From Emticicia sp. CRIBPO (GTDB lineage Bacteria > Bacteroidota > Bacteroidia > Cytophagales > Spirosomataceae), in the NCBI RefSeq assembly GCF_009905725.1, contig NZ_JAAAKV010000006.1, forward strand, positions 62,001 to 126,000: a stretch of DNA of 64,000 nucleotides, in the 5' to 3' direction. A program made the position numbers and the translations under genes. Every line of letters starts with the position of its first letter. Positions within the stretch are counted from its first letter, which is position 1. Below are positions 8,912 to 18,027 of the stretch, one piece after another. The notes under the pieces were generated by a model. That model saw only the letters and a list, made by a program, of their open reading frames with translations. It was not told the origin of the DNA and ran no database searches.

Positions 8912-9241
8912 TTAATATATGATATGGAGGCTGTCCAGTTCAGCCTGGCTGACGGTCGGAGGAAAAACTCCTTTTGACATTTTCTCAACCATCAATCCGG
9001 CTACCTGTTCGGCCTGCTTCTTATCTGCAAATCCGGTGGTCCCTGCTGCTCCCGGCACGTTGAACTGCTCTATGATCAGCTGTTTGTCTTTAAAAATCTG
9101 ATAACCAAGGATTCCGGCCTCAGATCTTTTGACCCCTACTGAAAAACTCCCGTTGCTCTTTCTGTAATATCTGAGACCAAACACTGAGACAAAAACGAGC
9201 AACAAGACTAATCCACCCTTAAAAATCGTATTCCTTGTCAT
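8912..9241 (-). CDS. DUF4907 domain protein
   Basis: A 109-residue protein with one N-terminal hydrophobic segment (residues 8-23) and a small periplasmic domain. I recognise DUF4907 from GYQIFKDKQLIIEQFNVPG, the KKQAEQVAGLMVEKMSKG helix and the closing PPTVSQAELDSLHI. The family is restricted to Bacteroidota as far as I know and has no known role. The gene starts 3 nt after the kelch gene and ends 10 nt before the DUF4270 gene. Such close spacing suggests co-translation and a shared task, possibly a surface complex with the kelch propeller. Confidence 0.85.
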   Translation of the reverse strand: MTRNTIFKGGLVLLLVFVSVFGLRYYRKSNGSFSVGVKRSEAGILGYQIFKDKQLIIEQFNVPGAAGTTGFADKKQAEQVAGLMVEKMSKGVFPPTVSQAELDSLHIIY

Positions 9242-9244
9242 GTT

Positions 9245-10201
9245 TTATTCCTGAACCACATCCGGAGTGAGCGACCAGATATCATCAAATTTTGACAAAC
9301 CGTTAGAACCTGTGGCCACATAACCGTAGTTGCCTATACCCCAACCTACTGCATAGTTCCTGGTGATACCTTCAAAAGCAGTAACCTCTTCCCACGTGTT
9401 ATCGGCAGGATTGTATCTCCACACAGTACTGTTGTTTGAGCCAGTCGCAAAATAACCTTTCCCGTTGATGGTGAAACCTACACCGTAAGATCTTGATACC
9501 GTAGTTTCTTCAAAATTGAGTTTTTCAGTCCAGATATCCGTAGCAGGATCATACTCCCAGAAATCGATCTGATCAATACCGTTGTTGTTACCGGTGCCTA
9601 CGTAAGCTTTGCCGTTGATGACAAATGATGCAGCTCCAAGTCTTTTTTCACCTCCGATACTGCTTACTTTTGACCAGGTGTCGGTAGAAGGGTTATAAGC
9701 AAAGAAATCTTTCAGGTAACTGCCATCAAAGCCCGTTCCGATATATCCCAGGTTGTTGATAGAAAACGCGGTGGCATTTCTTCTGGCCGTACCTTCAAAA
9801 TCTTTCTTTTTGGTCCATTTATTCGTAGCCGGGTTGTACTCCCAGAAATCGTTGAGACGAACTTCCTCTGAATCCAGTCCTGTACCCACATATCCTTTTC
9901 CGGCAATGCTCAGACCAACTCCGGCTGTTCTGGCTGCACCAGGAAAATTGGCCACCTGGCTCCATGAATTTTTCACAGGATCAAACTTCCAGAAATCACT
10001 CTGCTTCTTATTGTCTTCGTCGGCTCCGAGTCCGAGATATCCCATATTGTCAATGACAAATCCGACAGCTGCGTGCCTTGCCACACCATCCAGGGCCGAT
10101 TTTTTGATCCAGTCGCCTGAGGCCACTTCTACATCGTCAGTTGTGCAAGCTCCAAAGGTCAGGGACGAAAGTGCGATCAGTAAAAACTTCTTTTTCATCA
10201 T
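9245..10201 (-). CDS. Kelch-repeat beta-propeller lipoprotein
   Basis: A 318-residue exported protein. MMKKKFLLIALSSLTFGAC is a lipoprotein signal with Cys19 as the likely modified residue, followed by acidic TTDD. Six kelch-type blades can be counted by the recurring F/I-x-I-x-GKGYVGTG element (for example VIDNMGYLGLG, IAGKGYVGTG, INNLGYIGTG, INGKAYVGTG, INGKGYFATG, IGNYGYVATG), each followed by a DFWEYNPATxxW strand. Six blades make one closed propeller, as in NanM-like proteins. It is the first gene of the three-gene unit with DUF4907 and DUF4270. A binding or scaffold role at the cell surface is plausible; no catalytic residues are evident. Confidence 0.88.
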   Translation of the reverse strand: MMKKKFLLIALSSLTFGACTTDDVEVASGDWIKKSALDGVARHAAVGFVIDNMGYLGLGADEDNKKQSDFWKFDPVKNSWSQVANFPGAARTAGVGLSIAGKGYVGTGLDSEEVRLNDFWEYNPATNKWTKKKDFEGTARRNATAFSINNLGYIGTGFDGSYLKDFFAYNPSTDTWSKVSSIGGEKRLGAASFVINGKAYVGTGNNNGIDQIDFWEYDPATDIWTEKLNFEETTVSRSYGVGFTINGKGYFATGSNNSTVWRYNPADNTWEEVTAFEGITRNYAVGWGIGNYGYVATGSNGLSKFDDIWSLTPDVVQE

Positions 10202-10432
10202 TTGAATGTAAGTATTTTTTTAATGTTTATTTAAGAGAATACGCACCCTCCGGATGAAACGTGGGTCGGAGAATCTTAAAAAAGTGAGTTTTTTTATAAG
10301 ATTCCTCTCGAAATACATTCTAAAATATTTTAAATCAGAAGCTTAAGCAGGAATAATTTTAAAGGATTTCTTTCCCGAAACTACCGGTCAGCCTGAAAAA
10401 AAGGGGATTTTTACAAACCTATATCAGCAGAA

Positions 10433-10466
10433 TTTCAGCCGGGAATCTGAAAAAATCCGGCTGAAA
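10433..10466. terminator. Hairpin after the Gfo/Idh gene
   Basis: A 10-bp perfect stem, TTTCAGCCGG with CCGGCTGAAA, with a 14-nt loop. It lies 24 nt past the stop of the minus-strand oxidoreductase. A real T-run is missing on the far side, so it may act as a processing or weak termination site. Confidence 0.45.
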
Positions 10467-10489
10467 AAAACTTGAAAAAAGTAACCATT

Positions 10490-11461
10490 TCAATACACAA
10501 TACGGGCTGCCTCACGGGTTTTGTCGAGCAGGTGAATCAGCTTCAGGCTCATGGCAAGCGGCATCAGTTCACTCTCCATCTGCCCGTTTCTGAGGCATTT
10601 ATTGACCTCCTCAATTTCATAATTATACCCGAAAGTCTCTCTTTCAAACGAGAAATCCTGAGGCTCCTGGCCGGTGATGTTCAGGGTCAGTTTTTTACTT
10701 TCATGAAACCTGGAATGCAGGTGAATAGACCCTTCAGTACCATAAATAAAGGCCTCGGTGTTGGTTTCTGCACCAAAACTACAGTTCAGAACCGCCGTGG
10801 CTTCATTGTCATACTGATAGATAAAAGAGGTGGTTTCATCCACGCCCGTCGGCCCGAAAATGCTCAAAGCCTCTATTTTAGAAGGATAACCCAAAGTAAG
10901 CAACGATAGAAAAGCAGGATAAATACCGATATCGAGGAAAGCTCCGCCACCCAGTTTCGGGTTCAGGGTTCTTCTTTCCGGTAAAAACGGGGCCACAAAT
11001 CCAAAGTCGGCATGGATGGTCTTGATCTTACCGATGGTATCGGCCGCCAGCAACTCCATCATTTTCAAAGTTGAAGGTAAAAACCTCGTCCACATGGCTT
11101 CCATCAGGAATATCTTTTTCTCACGGGCCAGGTTAACCATGTTAGTCACCTCTTTTTCATTCATGGCAAAAGGCTTTTCACAAAGCACTGCCACGCCATG
11201 TTCAAGGCACAATTGGGTACACGACTCATGTAAGGTATGCGGAGTGGCAATGTACACCACGTCGACCTCTGACTTAAAAAGATCTTCATAACAGCCATAG
11301 GCATGGTCTGCCTTGTGCCTGATAGCAAAATCCTGTGCCCGCTCCAGTGAATTGGAAGCGACAGCCTCCAGTTTACAATTAGCTGCAAAACTTAAATCAT
11401 AAGCAAATTTCTCCGCGATTTTGCCTATTCCGATTATCCCCCATTTGATTTGTTGATCCAT
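10490..11461 (-). CDS. Gfo/Idh/MocA family oxidoreductase
   Basis: A 323-residue cytoplasmic NAD(P)-dependent dehydrogenase. The Rossmann motif GIIGIGKIAEKF is at residues 9-20, the family's EKPFA with the conserved Lys is at about 94-98, and the C-terminal alpha/beta dimerisation domain follows. The HADFGF and GGGAFLDIGIYP stretches are typical of the dihydrodiol/glucose-fructose-type subgroup that oxidises sugar or inositol-like substrates. The substrate cannot be named. It stands alone, with no sugar genes next to it, divergent from the phosphotriesterase-like gene. It shows no signal peptide, unlike the second Gfo/Idh gene at 34695. Confidence 0.9.
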   Translation of the reverse strand: MDQQIKWGIIGIGKIAEKFAYDLSFAANCKLEAVASNSLERAQDFAIRHKADHAYGCYEDLFKSEVDVVYIATPHTLHESCTQLCLEHGVAVLCEKPFAMNEKEVTNMVNLAREKKIFLMEAMWTRFLPSTLKMMELLAADTIGKIKTIHADFGFVAPFLPERRTLNPKLGGGAFLDIGIYPAFLSLLTLGYPSKIEALSIFGPTGVDETTSFIYQYDNEATAVLNCSFGAETNTEAFIYGTEGSIHLHSRFHESKKLTLNITGQEPQDFSFERETFGYNYEIEEVNKCLRNGQMESELMPLAMSLKLIHLLDKTREAARIVY

Positions 11462-11508
11462 AACTCAAATAAAACAGATCAGAAGGACATTGTCAACAGT
11501 TTTAAAAA

Positions 11509-11566
11509 AAAGGATGGAAGGAAGGATAAAAAGCGGAGGAAAGGAAGACGGAAAATGGAAGGGGGC
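11509..11566. repeat. Purine-rich intergenic tract
   Basis: Between the divergent oxidoreductase and phosphotriesterase genes the plus strand is purine-rich (GGATGGAAGGAAGGATAAAA and on). It resembles the tract at 7348-7410. No coding potential is seen. Confidence 0.45.
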
Positions 11567-11717
11567 ATGATGATTAGCATGCCTTCCGGGGAATCAGGCA
11601 TTTTTAAAAACTTTAGATTTTGAACGTCTCTACCCTGGAAACCTTTTTCCATCGGCCTTTACATCCACCTTTCAGCAAATTTCAGTAAATTTATACTCCT
11701 GACTTAAATCAGAAACC

Positions 11718-12716
11718 ATGAGTATCACAAGACGATCATTTTTATTAACGGCATTACTTGGTTTTGTCTCCAAAAAGCCGGCTATTATGACCATTAAGGG
11801 TCCGATTGACCCCTCCAGGCTCGGTATGAGCCTCATTCATGAGCATTTCCTGGTGGATTTTATAGGAGCGGACAAGATCGGTACCAGTAACTGGAACTTA
11901 GATGAAGTAACAGAGAAAGTCATGCCTTACCTGGCAGAAATAAAAAAACTGGGTGTAAAATCAGTATTTGAATGCACACCTGATTTCCTGGGCCGGGACA
12001 TTGCATTACTGAAAATCCTGGCACAAAAAAGTGGTCTGAACATCGTCACCAACACGGGTTACTACGGGGCCGTCAATAATAAATACCTGCCGAAATGGGC
12101 TTTTACATATACTGCCGAACAACTGGCAGACCGCTGGATCAGGGAATTTGAAGAAGGTATTGATTCCTCAAATGTGCGTCCGGGGTTCATCAAAACCGGT
12201 GTTGACGCCGGAAAAACCCTGTCCGGCCTGCACCGGAAACTTCTGCAGGCAGCGGCCCTCACACATCTCAAAACAGGTCTGACGATTTGCTCGCATACCG
12301 GCCTGGCCTCTGCAGCCTTTGAAGAAATTGAAATTCTGCAAAGCATGGGCGTTCACCCTCAGGCCTTTGTGTGGGTACATGCCCAGGGCGAAAACAACAA
12401 GGCATTACATACCAAAGCCGCCAGAATGGGTACCTGGGTGAGCCTGGACGGCATAGGCTGGGGAGGTTTTGAAAATTATGCCGACTCCATCGACCTGATG
12501 AAAGCCAATGGTGTACTCAACAGACTCCTGATTTCGCACGATGCCGGATGGTACAAACCTGGTGAACCCAACGGGGGTGATTTTAAAGGATACACCAACA
12601 TATTTAAAGAACTGATGCCGCTGCTCAAAAAGAGAGGGTTTACAGAAACAGATTTTGAGCAGATTCTGGTGAAAAATCCTGCTGAAGCCTTTACCGTAAG
12701 GGTCAGGGCTGCTTAG
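11718..12716 (+). CDS. Phosphotriesterase-family metal hydrolase
   Basis: A 332-residue amidohydrolase-superfamily TIM barrel. The binuclear metal set is complete: HEH at 41-43, Lys159 in GFIKTG as the carbamylated bridge, His193 in CSHTG, His221 in VHAQ and Asp275 in SHDAG. The N-terminus MSITRRSFLLTALLGF resembles a Tat signal (RRSFL), but the cleavage region is short and no AxA site is clear, so export is uncertain. Natural substrates of this family are often lactones or phosphoesters; the true one cannot be told. The gene is single, with plus-strand glyA 290 bp downstream. Confidence 0.88.
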   Translation: MSITRRSFLLTALLGFVSKKPAIMTIKGPIDPSRLGMSLIHEHFLVDFIGADKIGTSNWNLDEVTEKVMPYLAEIKKLGVKSVFECTPDFLGRDIALLKILAQKSGLNIVTNTGYYGAVNNKYLPKWAFTYTAEQLADRWIREFEEGIDSSNVRPGFIKTGVDAGKTLSGLHRKLLQAAALTHLKTGLTICSHTGLASAAFEEIEILQSMGVHPQAFVWVHAQGENNKALHTKAARMGTWVSLDGIGWGGFENYADSIDLMKANGVLNRLLISHDAGWYKPGEPNGGDFKGYTNIFKELMPLLKKRGFTETDFEQILVKNPAEAFTVRVRAA

Positions 12717-12958
12717 CATTCAGTCGGATAAAGCCCGGCTTCTGCGACTCAGTAGACATCTGCCTCCGGACCGTCAGCAGAAAAGACACGGATTTTTATA
12801 ACCTGGTCAAAAAGCTAAATGCTGACTGTTGAAAGCCGGTAGCCGTAAACAAGTAATCCTTTTTCCCGCCGATTACGTAATTCTCTCAGTTGCCGGGGTT
12901 TGAAGGTATCAATTATTTTAAATCATATATTTTTCATCTGATTTTATGAAGAATTATT

Positions 12959-12966
12959 TACCTTTG
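12959..12966 (+). promoter_or_regulatory. -7 element of the glyA promoter
   Basis: TACCTTTG matches TAnnTTTG, 40 nt before the glyA start. The -33 region is only T-rich, without a clear TTTG. Confidence 0.5.
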
Positions 12967-13005
12967 CACATCATTTTAATAACCTCAAAATAAGTATTTT
13001 ACTCA

Positions 13006-14298
13006 ATGTCTACATTGCAAACATCTGTTGTGAGAGATACACAAATTTTTGATCTGATTCAAAAAGAGCATAATCGTCAGTTACACGGTATAGAATTGAT
13101 AGCCTCGGAAAACTTTGTTTCTCCGCAGGTTATGGAAGCTGCAGGAAGTGTTTTAACCAATAAATATGCCGAAGGATTACCCGGCAAAAGATATTATGGT
13201 GGCTGTGAAGTAGTGGATGAAGTGGAGCAGATTGCGATCGACAGACTTAAAGAACTGTTTAATCTTACCTGGGCCAATGTTCAGCCGCACTCCGGTGCAC
13301 AGGCCAATATGGCGGTGTTCCTGGCTTGTCTTCAGCCTGGTGACAAAATCCTCGGATTTGATCTTTCACACGGCGGACACCTTTCACACGGTTCTCCGGT
13401 GAACATTTCAGGTAAATATTTCCAGCCGTTCTTTTATGGTGTGGAAAAAGAAACCGGCCTGATCAACTGGGATAAAGTAGAAGAAACTGCTGTAAGAGAA
13501 AACCCGAAACTGATCATTTGCGGAGCTTCGGCTTACTCAAGAGACTGGGATTACGAAAGACTGAGATTTATTGCTGATAAAGTAGGAGCGGTATTGCTGG
13601 CCGATATTTCACACCCTGCGGGTCTGATCGCCAAAGGTTTGCTGGCAGATCCTTTTGATCATTGTCATATTGTGACCACAACTACCCACAAAACCCTCAG
13701 AGGAACGCGTGGCGGAGTTATCATGATGAGAAATGACTTCGAAAATCCGTTCGGTATTGCCACTGCCAAAGGTAAGGTAAGAACCATGTCGTCGTTACTT
13801 GATTCCGGAGTATTCCCTGGCACACAAGGTGGCCCGCTGGAGCATATCATCGCTGCCAAAGCGGTAGCCTTCGGTGAAGCTTTGAGTGACAATTTCTATA
13901 ACTACGCCGTGCAGGTTCAGAAAAACGCGAAAGTAATGGCCCAGGAGTTTGTCAACAGGGGATATAAAGTGATTTCAGGCGGAACAGACAACCACCTGGC
14001 CCTGATCGACCTTCGTCCGAAAGGCCTGACCGGTAAACTGGCTGAGAACACTTTGATCAAAGCTGATATTACGGTCAATAAAAACATGGTTCCTTTTGAT
14101 GACGCCACAGCCATGACTACCTCAGGTATGCGTGTCGGAACGGCTGCCATGACTACTAGAGGTATGGTAGAGAGTGATTTTGTGAGAATTGTAGAGCTGG
14201 TAGATAAAGTCCTGGTTAACCATGACAATGACGCGATCATCGGGTCGGTAAGATCTGAAATCAACGAATGGATGAGTGAATTCCCGTTGTTTCAGTAA
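13006..14298 (+). CDS. glyA: Serine hydroxymethyltransferase
   Basis: This PLP enzyme converts serine and tetrahydrofolate to glycine and 5,10-methylene-tetrahydrofolate and is the main source of one-carbon units. All 430 residues fit the bacterial family. Visible are [11 protein letters not shown] near the N-terminus, [17 protein letters not shown], the substrate region [24 protein letters not shown], and [13 protein letters not shown] with the PLP-binding Lys (about residue 229). The C-terminal domain with [12 protein letters not shown] is intact. The start ATG follows a good -7 element. A terminator hairpin separates it from tatC. Confidence 0.98.
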   Translation: MSTLQTSVVRDTQIFDLIQKEHNRQLHGIELIASENFVSPQVMEAAGSVLTNKYAEGLPGKRYYGGCEVVDEVEQIAIDRLKELFNLTWANVQPHSGAQANMAVFLACLQPGDKILGFDLSHGGHLSHGSPVNISGKYFQPFFYGVEKETGLINWDKVEETAVRENPKLIICGASAYSRDWDYERLRFIADKVGAVLLADISHPAGLIAKGLLADPFDHCHIVTTTTHKTLRGTRGGVIMMRNDFENPFGIATAKGKVRTMSSLLDSGVFPGTQGGPLEHIIAAKAVAFGEALSDNFYNYAVQVQKNAKVMAQEFVNRGYKVISGGTDNHLALIDLRPKGLTGKLAENTLIKADITVNKNMVPFDDATAMTTSGMRVGTAAMTTRGMVESDFVRIVELVDKVLVNHDNDAIIGSVRSEINEWMSEFPLFQ

Positions 14299-14320
14299 TT
14301 TGATAAAAAATAAAAAAGAT

Positions 14321-14355
14321 AACCTCACAGCTTCTGACTCGTGAGGTTTTTCTTT
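14321..14355 (+). terminator. Terminator of glyA
   Basis: AACCTCAC (14321-14328) pairs with GTGAGGTT (14341-14348), followed by TTTCTTT. It lies 22 nt past the glyA stop. Confidence 0.8.
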
Positions 14356-14411
14356 GGAGAAAGAGAACTCATTTCGAAAGATTTGTATTATAATATTGAA
14401 CATTAATAAAT

Positions 14412-15284
14412 ATGCCATTGGATCAGACCCCCTATATCGATTACGAAGACGAAGAGGACGAAACAGTTGAAAAAGAGATGACCTTTATTGAGCATCTTGA
14501 AGAGTTGAGATGGCATTTATTAAGATCTGTTGCAGCCATTGTGACCTTCATGATCATTGCATGGATCTTCAAGGGTGATATTTTCAACAAGATCATCCTG
14601 GCCCCGTCAAGACCTGATTTCTGGACTTACCGGAAAATGTGTGAGATCGGCAATGCCGTCGGGATTCCGAGTCTCTGTGTTGACAAACTTAACTTCTCAC
14701 TGATGAGCCGTGAGGTTTCAGGCCAGTTCATGATGGCTCTGACTTCTTCTGCTATCATCGGTCTTCTTTTTGCTTTCCCGTATGTTTTCTGGGAAATCTG
14801 GCGATTCATTAAACCGGGTCTTAAAATCACGGAAAAGAAAGCAGCCACAGGATCGGTTTTCTATGTCACCATGCTTTTCTTCCTGGGTGTGCTTTTCGGG
14901 TTCTTTGTGGTAGCTCCATTTGCAATCAACTTCCTGGTTAACTTCCAGATTGACCCGAGTATCGAAAACCAGTTTGACATTCAGTCCTATATTTCCGTAC
15001 TGGCTACCCTTACACTGGCCTGCGGTGTTACCTTCCAGTTGCCGATGGCAATCCTGGTATTGACCAAAGTGGGTATCGTAACCCCGGCTTTCCTTAAGGC
15101 TTACCGTAAACACTCCATCGTGGTTATCCTGATTGTGGCGGCGGTAATTACTCCTTCACCGGATATGATCAGCCAGGTTTTGGTGGCTATTCCTCTGTAC
15201 TTCCTTTATGAGATCAGCATCGTGGTTTCAGGCAGGATTTACAAAGCCAAACAAAGAGAAATGCTTGCAGGTGATAACGATTAA
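14412..15284 (+). CDS. tatC: Twin-arginine translocase subunit TatC
   Basis: TatC is the membrane receptor for twin-arginine signal peptides and exports folded proteins. The 290-residue product has six hydrophobic helices. After an acidic N-terminus, MTFIEHLEELRWHLLRS carries the conserved cytoplasmic Glu and Arg residues of the signal-peptide site. The FKPGL-type motif reads FIKPGL before helix 3. No tatA or tatB lies nearby. Likely Tat substrates in this window include the oxidoreductase at 34695 (RRDFIR). The gene is bracketed by two strong terminators, so it is probably transcribed alone. A length of 290 is slightly long because of an insertion with two Cys between helices 1 and 2 (about residues 65-95), as seen in Bacteroidota. 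Confidence 0.96.
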   Translation: MPLDQTPYIDYEDEEDETVEKEMTFIEHLEELRWHLLRSVAAIVTFMIIAWIFKGDIFNKIILAPSRPDFWTYRKMCEIGNAVGIPSLCVDKLNFSLMSREVSGQFMMALTSSAIIGLLFAFPYVFWEIWRFIKPGLKITEKKAATGSVFYVTMLFFLGVLFGFFVVAPFAINFLVNFQIDPSIENQFDIQSYISVLATLTLACGVTFQLPMAILVLTKVGIVTPAFLKAYRKHSIVVILIVAAVITPSPDMISQVLVAIPLYFLYEISIVVSGRIYKAKQREMLAGDND

Positions 15285-15302
15285 TCATCACTGAAGATAT
15301 AC

Positions 15303-15335
15303 AAAAAGGCCTCCTTTTCGGGAGGCCTTTTTTTT
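15303..15335 (+). terminator. Terminator of tatC
   Basis: AAAAAGGCCTCC pairs with GGAGGCCTTTTT around a 6-nt loop and continues into a T-run. It could also serve the convergent minus-strand lipoprotein gene. Confidence 0.9.
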
Positions 15336-15357
15336 GTGCTATCTGTCTGAAAGATTC

Positions 15358-15621
15358 TTATTCCACATCCGAAGTAAACTCTTTGACAATACCCACCCCA
15401 TGGCCTGCTTCCGGCTTCTGAATAGCGGGAAGAACCACATCCTGTTTCTCTTCATTGATCAGAATTTCAGGCTTCAGCTTCATTTCTTCTCCATTATAAG
15501 AAGGATTTCCTATCATTTCCAAGCCCGGCGTGTTGCTTGCAGGAGCAATGTCAGATGATTCACATGAAGCCAATGCAGCAAGGGAAAAAAGAGCGATGAA
15601 GGTGATTTTTAGAGATTTCAT
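15358..15621 (-). CDS. Small putative lipoprotein
   Basis: An 87-residue product starting at ATG 15621. MKSLKITFIALFSLAALASC is a clean lipoprotein signal with Cys20 followed by ESSD, an acidic stretch often seen on surface lipoproteins of Bacteroidota. The mature part of about 67 residues is polar and has no domain I recognise. An in-frame extension of 14 codons upstream would bury the signal and is not used. It lies between the tatC terminator and a large hairpin, on the same strand as the T9SS-sorted gene upstream. Confidence 0.65.
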   Translation of the reverse strand: MKSLKITFIALFSLAALASCESSDIAPASNTPGLEMIGNPSYNGEEMKLKPEILINEEKQDVVLPAIQKPEAGHGVGIVKEFTSDVE

Positions 15622-15813
15622 TGTCGTAATTGTTTTTATTTTTAATGTTTTGATTTTTTGCATTTCAAATCATTTGCCTGATTTGATGATTCAAAACTAT
15701 GGCGGATTTTACCCCTTTAAAAACACAAGTGACCATGTGGTGGCGGTTTGGTATGAAACCCCGGAGATTTGGGATTTGCTGTTTCAGAAGACTCCTGAAA
15801 GCGAAGAATTTTA

Positions 15814-15853
15814 ATTTATATGCTGCAAAGCCTGAGCTTCACAGCATATAAAT
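15814..15853. terminator. Long perfect hairpin between minus-strand genes
   Basis: ATTTATATGCTG (15814-15825) pairs perfectly with CAGCATATAAAT (15842-15853), and the loop closes again by AAGC/GCTT. It lies 21 nt past the stop of the T9SS-sorted gene and is the likely end of its transcript, although the T-run is broken by A residues. Confidence 0.6.
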
Positions 15854-15873
15854 TCTTATGAAGTATATTTGAT

Positions 15874-17094
15874 TTATTGCTTGATTATCTTCCTGTATTG
15901 TTTACCCGCTTCCGTAATTATCAGGACATTGTACATCCCAGGGGCCAGGTGATCCAGGTTGTTGATATCAAAGGTGTTTGTTCCTTCGTGAAGCTCCCTG
16001 GTCATTTTATGACGCACTCCACCGTTCTGATCCGAAATGAGAATAGTTGCGGTTTCATCCTTTTTAGATTTCATGGAGATCCGCAGATAACTGTCAAACG
16101 CAGTAGGGTAAGCGATCAGCTGGTAAAAATCATTCTGCCATGGCTCTACAGCAATAATCCGGCTCAGTTCTTCTGATCCGTCGATGTCTACCATTCTGAG
16201 TCTGTAATATTTTACATTTTCAAGTAGCTCATTGGTGCTGAACTGGTATTTTACTGCAGTGCTGCTGTTTCCCTTGGCCGATACAGTTCCTGCAGCCGTA
16301 AAATTTAAAGCGTCGTCACTGGATTGTACTTCAAAATGATCTGCATTGGCTTCGGTGGCTGTCACCCAGTTCAGGTCCGTCACTCCATTGATATTTTTAC
16401 CCTCAAAACTGATGAGGTCAACAGGAAGAACGGTTGGACAAACGGCAGAGAGCTTGTCCAGGATCAGGTCCATGCCATTATGGTTAGTGGTTATGGTTAA
16501 CTGAATTGCCCTGACATCTGCCAGGTTAGCTGCCCCGGTCAACAAGCCCAGGTTGGATATTTCAGTTACTTCGACTCTGGGGCCGTTAAGTGTCAATGTT
16601 GCCTCTGATTTGTTTCCTGCGGCATCCCATACGCTTACGGTAAAAGTTAAAAAACTACCCGCCCCCATATCATCCAGGTTATTTTCAAGGTGTATTTCCT
16701 TGCCTGTAAAATTACCAAGAACAGGACCTGTCAGGGTCGGGCTGTTCGGATCAGTATTGCTGTCATTCCCATCATAGGTAACAGATATGGCGTAAACACC
16801 CCCTGCCCCTGCCGTAGCATCGAATATGCCGACATTATAGTAACCACCTGATCCGCTGGTACCCCCGGCCACTCCTGAGAGTTTCTGCATCCATATATCA
16901 GCAGACCCCGAAAGAGCGGGCATACCGTTACATTCCACAGATTTAACAGTATTTAGCGGATCTGAGTTAGAAAACACGAGATTACATGTTGAACCATCAA
17001 AAGTATCGATGGTGATGTCTCCTCCCGGGCATTGGGATTGAGCGGAGAAAGCCATTAGCATGGCAGAGCATAAAAGTAGAATTTCTTTTTTCAT
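15874..17094 (-). CDS. Secreted protein with type IX sorting domain
   Basis: A 406-residue protein exported through Sec and then the type IX secretion system. MKKEILLLCSAMLMAFSAQSQ is a signal peptide. The last 80 residues form a type A T9SS sorting domain, recognised by the YPTAFDSYLRISM start, the DQNGGVRHK middle and the LAPGMYNVLIITEAGKQYRK end. The central part (about 20-210) is rich in Gly, Asp and Thr and likely forms beta-sandwich folds; the stretch with VDLISFEGKNINGVTDLNWVT is the usual spacer domain before these sorting tails. No catalytic motif is seen. It stands alone, with 750 bp of gene-free DNA upstream. Confidence 0.88.
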   Translation of the reverse strand: MKKEILLLCSAMLMAFSAQSQCPGGDITIDTFDGSTCNLVFSNSDPLNTVKSVECNGMPALSGSADIWMQKLSGVAGGTSGSGGYYNVGIFDATAGAGGVYAISVTYDGNDSNTDPNSPTLTGPVLGNFTGKEIHLENNLDDMGAGSFLTFTVSVWDAAGNKSEATLTLNGPRVEVTEISNLGLLTGAANLADVRAIQLTITTNHNGMDLILDKLSAVCPTVLPVDLISFEGKNINGVTDLNWVTATEANADHFEVQSSDDALNFTAAGTVSAKGNSSTAVKYQFSTNELLENVKYYRLRMVDIDGSEELSRIIAVEPWQNDFYQLIAYPTAFDSYLRISMKSKKDETATILISDQNGGVRHKMTRELHEGTNTFDINNLDHLAPGMYNVLIITEAGKQYRKIIKQ

Positions 17095-17840
17095 TATATT
17101 TTGTTTAGCCCTGGGGCAGTTATTATCCGTTTATAAAAAAGTGATTAAAGATATTTTCACATATACCCCTTCCTGAATGCCTGGCGGTATCAGCCACACA
17201 CACCCGGATCTTGGTACTGCTCTGTAATCCGGGTCAGGCCAAAGCCATCCGGCCTTTTACGAAGCAATAGCAAACAGGTTGTTACATGAAAATTACCCGG
17301 TCTGCGGGAGACCGGTGAAGCAGGCTGAATGGTTACGGGAATCTGTCCTCACAAAAGGGCATTTAAACGCCCGGTTGCCCTGATCAGGAAATGAAGACCA
17401 GGTTATGTCAAACCATGTTCGCAGACAGGTGGAGACTTGAGTGAATGGGCCATATCCGGAAAAGCCAGGCCTTTCCGGATATGGCAGAAGAGCAATGGTG
17501 TTTTTTTCATTTTTACTTTTATGTTTTTTTTATATTCTGTCGTGGCTTGTTTATTATTGAGACGGGATAAATGACGGAAGTCACTAAAAAAGAACAGTTG
17601 CCTGATTATAAGCACTTGACAATGTGACAATTGATTGATTTACAGTGAAATTTATCCGGCATGTCCTGGTTAAATGTCATCATGGTATTCAGAACTAAAT
17701 AATAAATTCCGGGGATATTTCATGGCCGGATACGTATATTACAGTCAAATAGAAACACAGCCCTCCCCGGTTTAAGACCTTACGGAATCAGACAGATATG
17801 CCATTGTTTTCCAAAAAAAAGCTTTAGATTTACATCAGAA
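17095..17840. other. Gene-free region with perfect inverted repeat
   Basis: No convincing gene is found in these 746 bp between the divergent T9SS gene and the TPP operon. A 13-bp perfect inverted repeat, CCATATCCGGAAA (17450-17462) and TTTCCGGATATGG (17472-17484), closes a 9-nt loop. A smaller 7-bp hairpin, CCGGTCT/AGACCGG, lies at 17297-17315. Neither is followed by a T-run. The promoter of the thiamin operon must lie in the right-hand part. Confidence 0.5.
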
Positions 17841-17927
17841 TTGCACGGGGTGCTTTTGACCAATGGGTCCAAAGGCTGAGATGATACCCGCGAACCTGAT
17901 ACGGATAATACCGGCGAAGGAATGCAC
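17841..17927 (+). promoter_or_regulatory. TPP riboswitch (THI element)
   Basis: The conserved core is unmistakable: GGGGTGC at 17847-17853, GGCTGAGATGATACCCG at 17874-17890, and GAACCTGATACGGATAATAC, then CGGCGAAGGAA, to 17922. The P1 stem closes with TGCA (17842-17845) and TGCA (17923-17926). This aptamer binds thiamin diphosphate and represses genes of thiamin synthesis or uptake. A terminator follows at 17961, and four genes start at 18028. Confidence 0.97.
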
Positions 17928-17960
17928 TGCCAGAGAATCTTCATTTTTTATGAATATCAG

Positions 17961-18008
17961 GCCTTGTTTTCTCTACCCGGTTTTCCGGCAGAGCAACAAG
18001 GCTTTTTT
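17961..18008 (+). terminator. Riboswitch-controlled terminator
   Basis: GCCTTGTT (17961-17968) pairs with AACAAGGC (17995-18002). The inner parts CTCT/AGAG and CCGG/CCGG extend the stem, and TTTTTT follows at 18003-18008, 19 nt before the first start codon. This is the expected expression platform: bound TPP should favour termination. Confidence 0.9.
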
Positions 18009-18027
18009 ATTTGTAAAATTTGAAATT

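Noticed and set aside
15530-15814. 94-codon plus-strand frame near the small lipoprotein gene
   Set aside because: It overlaps the lipoprotein signal sequence on the other strand and shows no plausible start region or family.
17863-18027. N-terminal extension of the methyltransferase gene
   Set aside because: It would read through the riboswitch and terminator; ATG 18028 gives a normal start.
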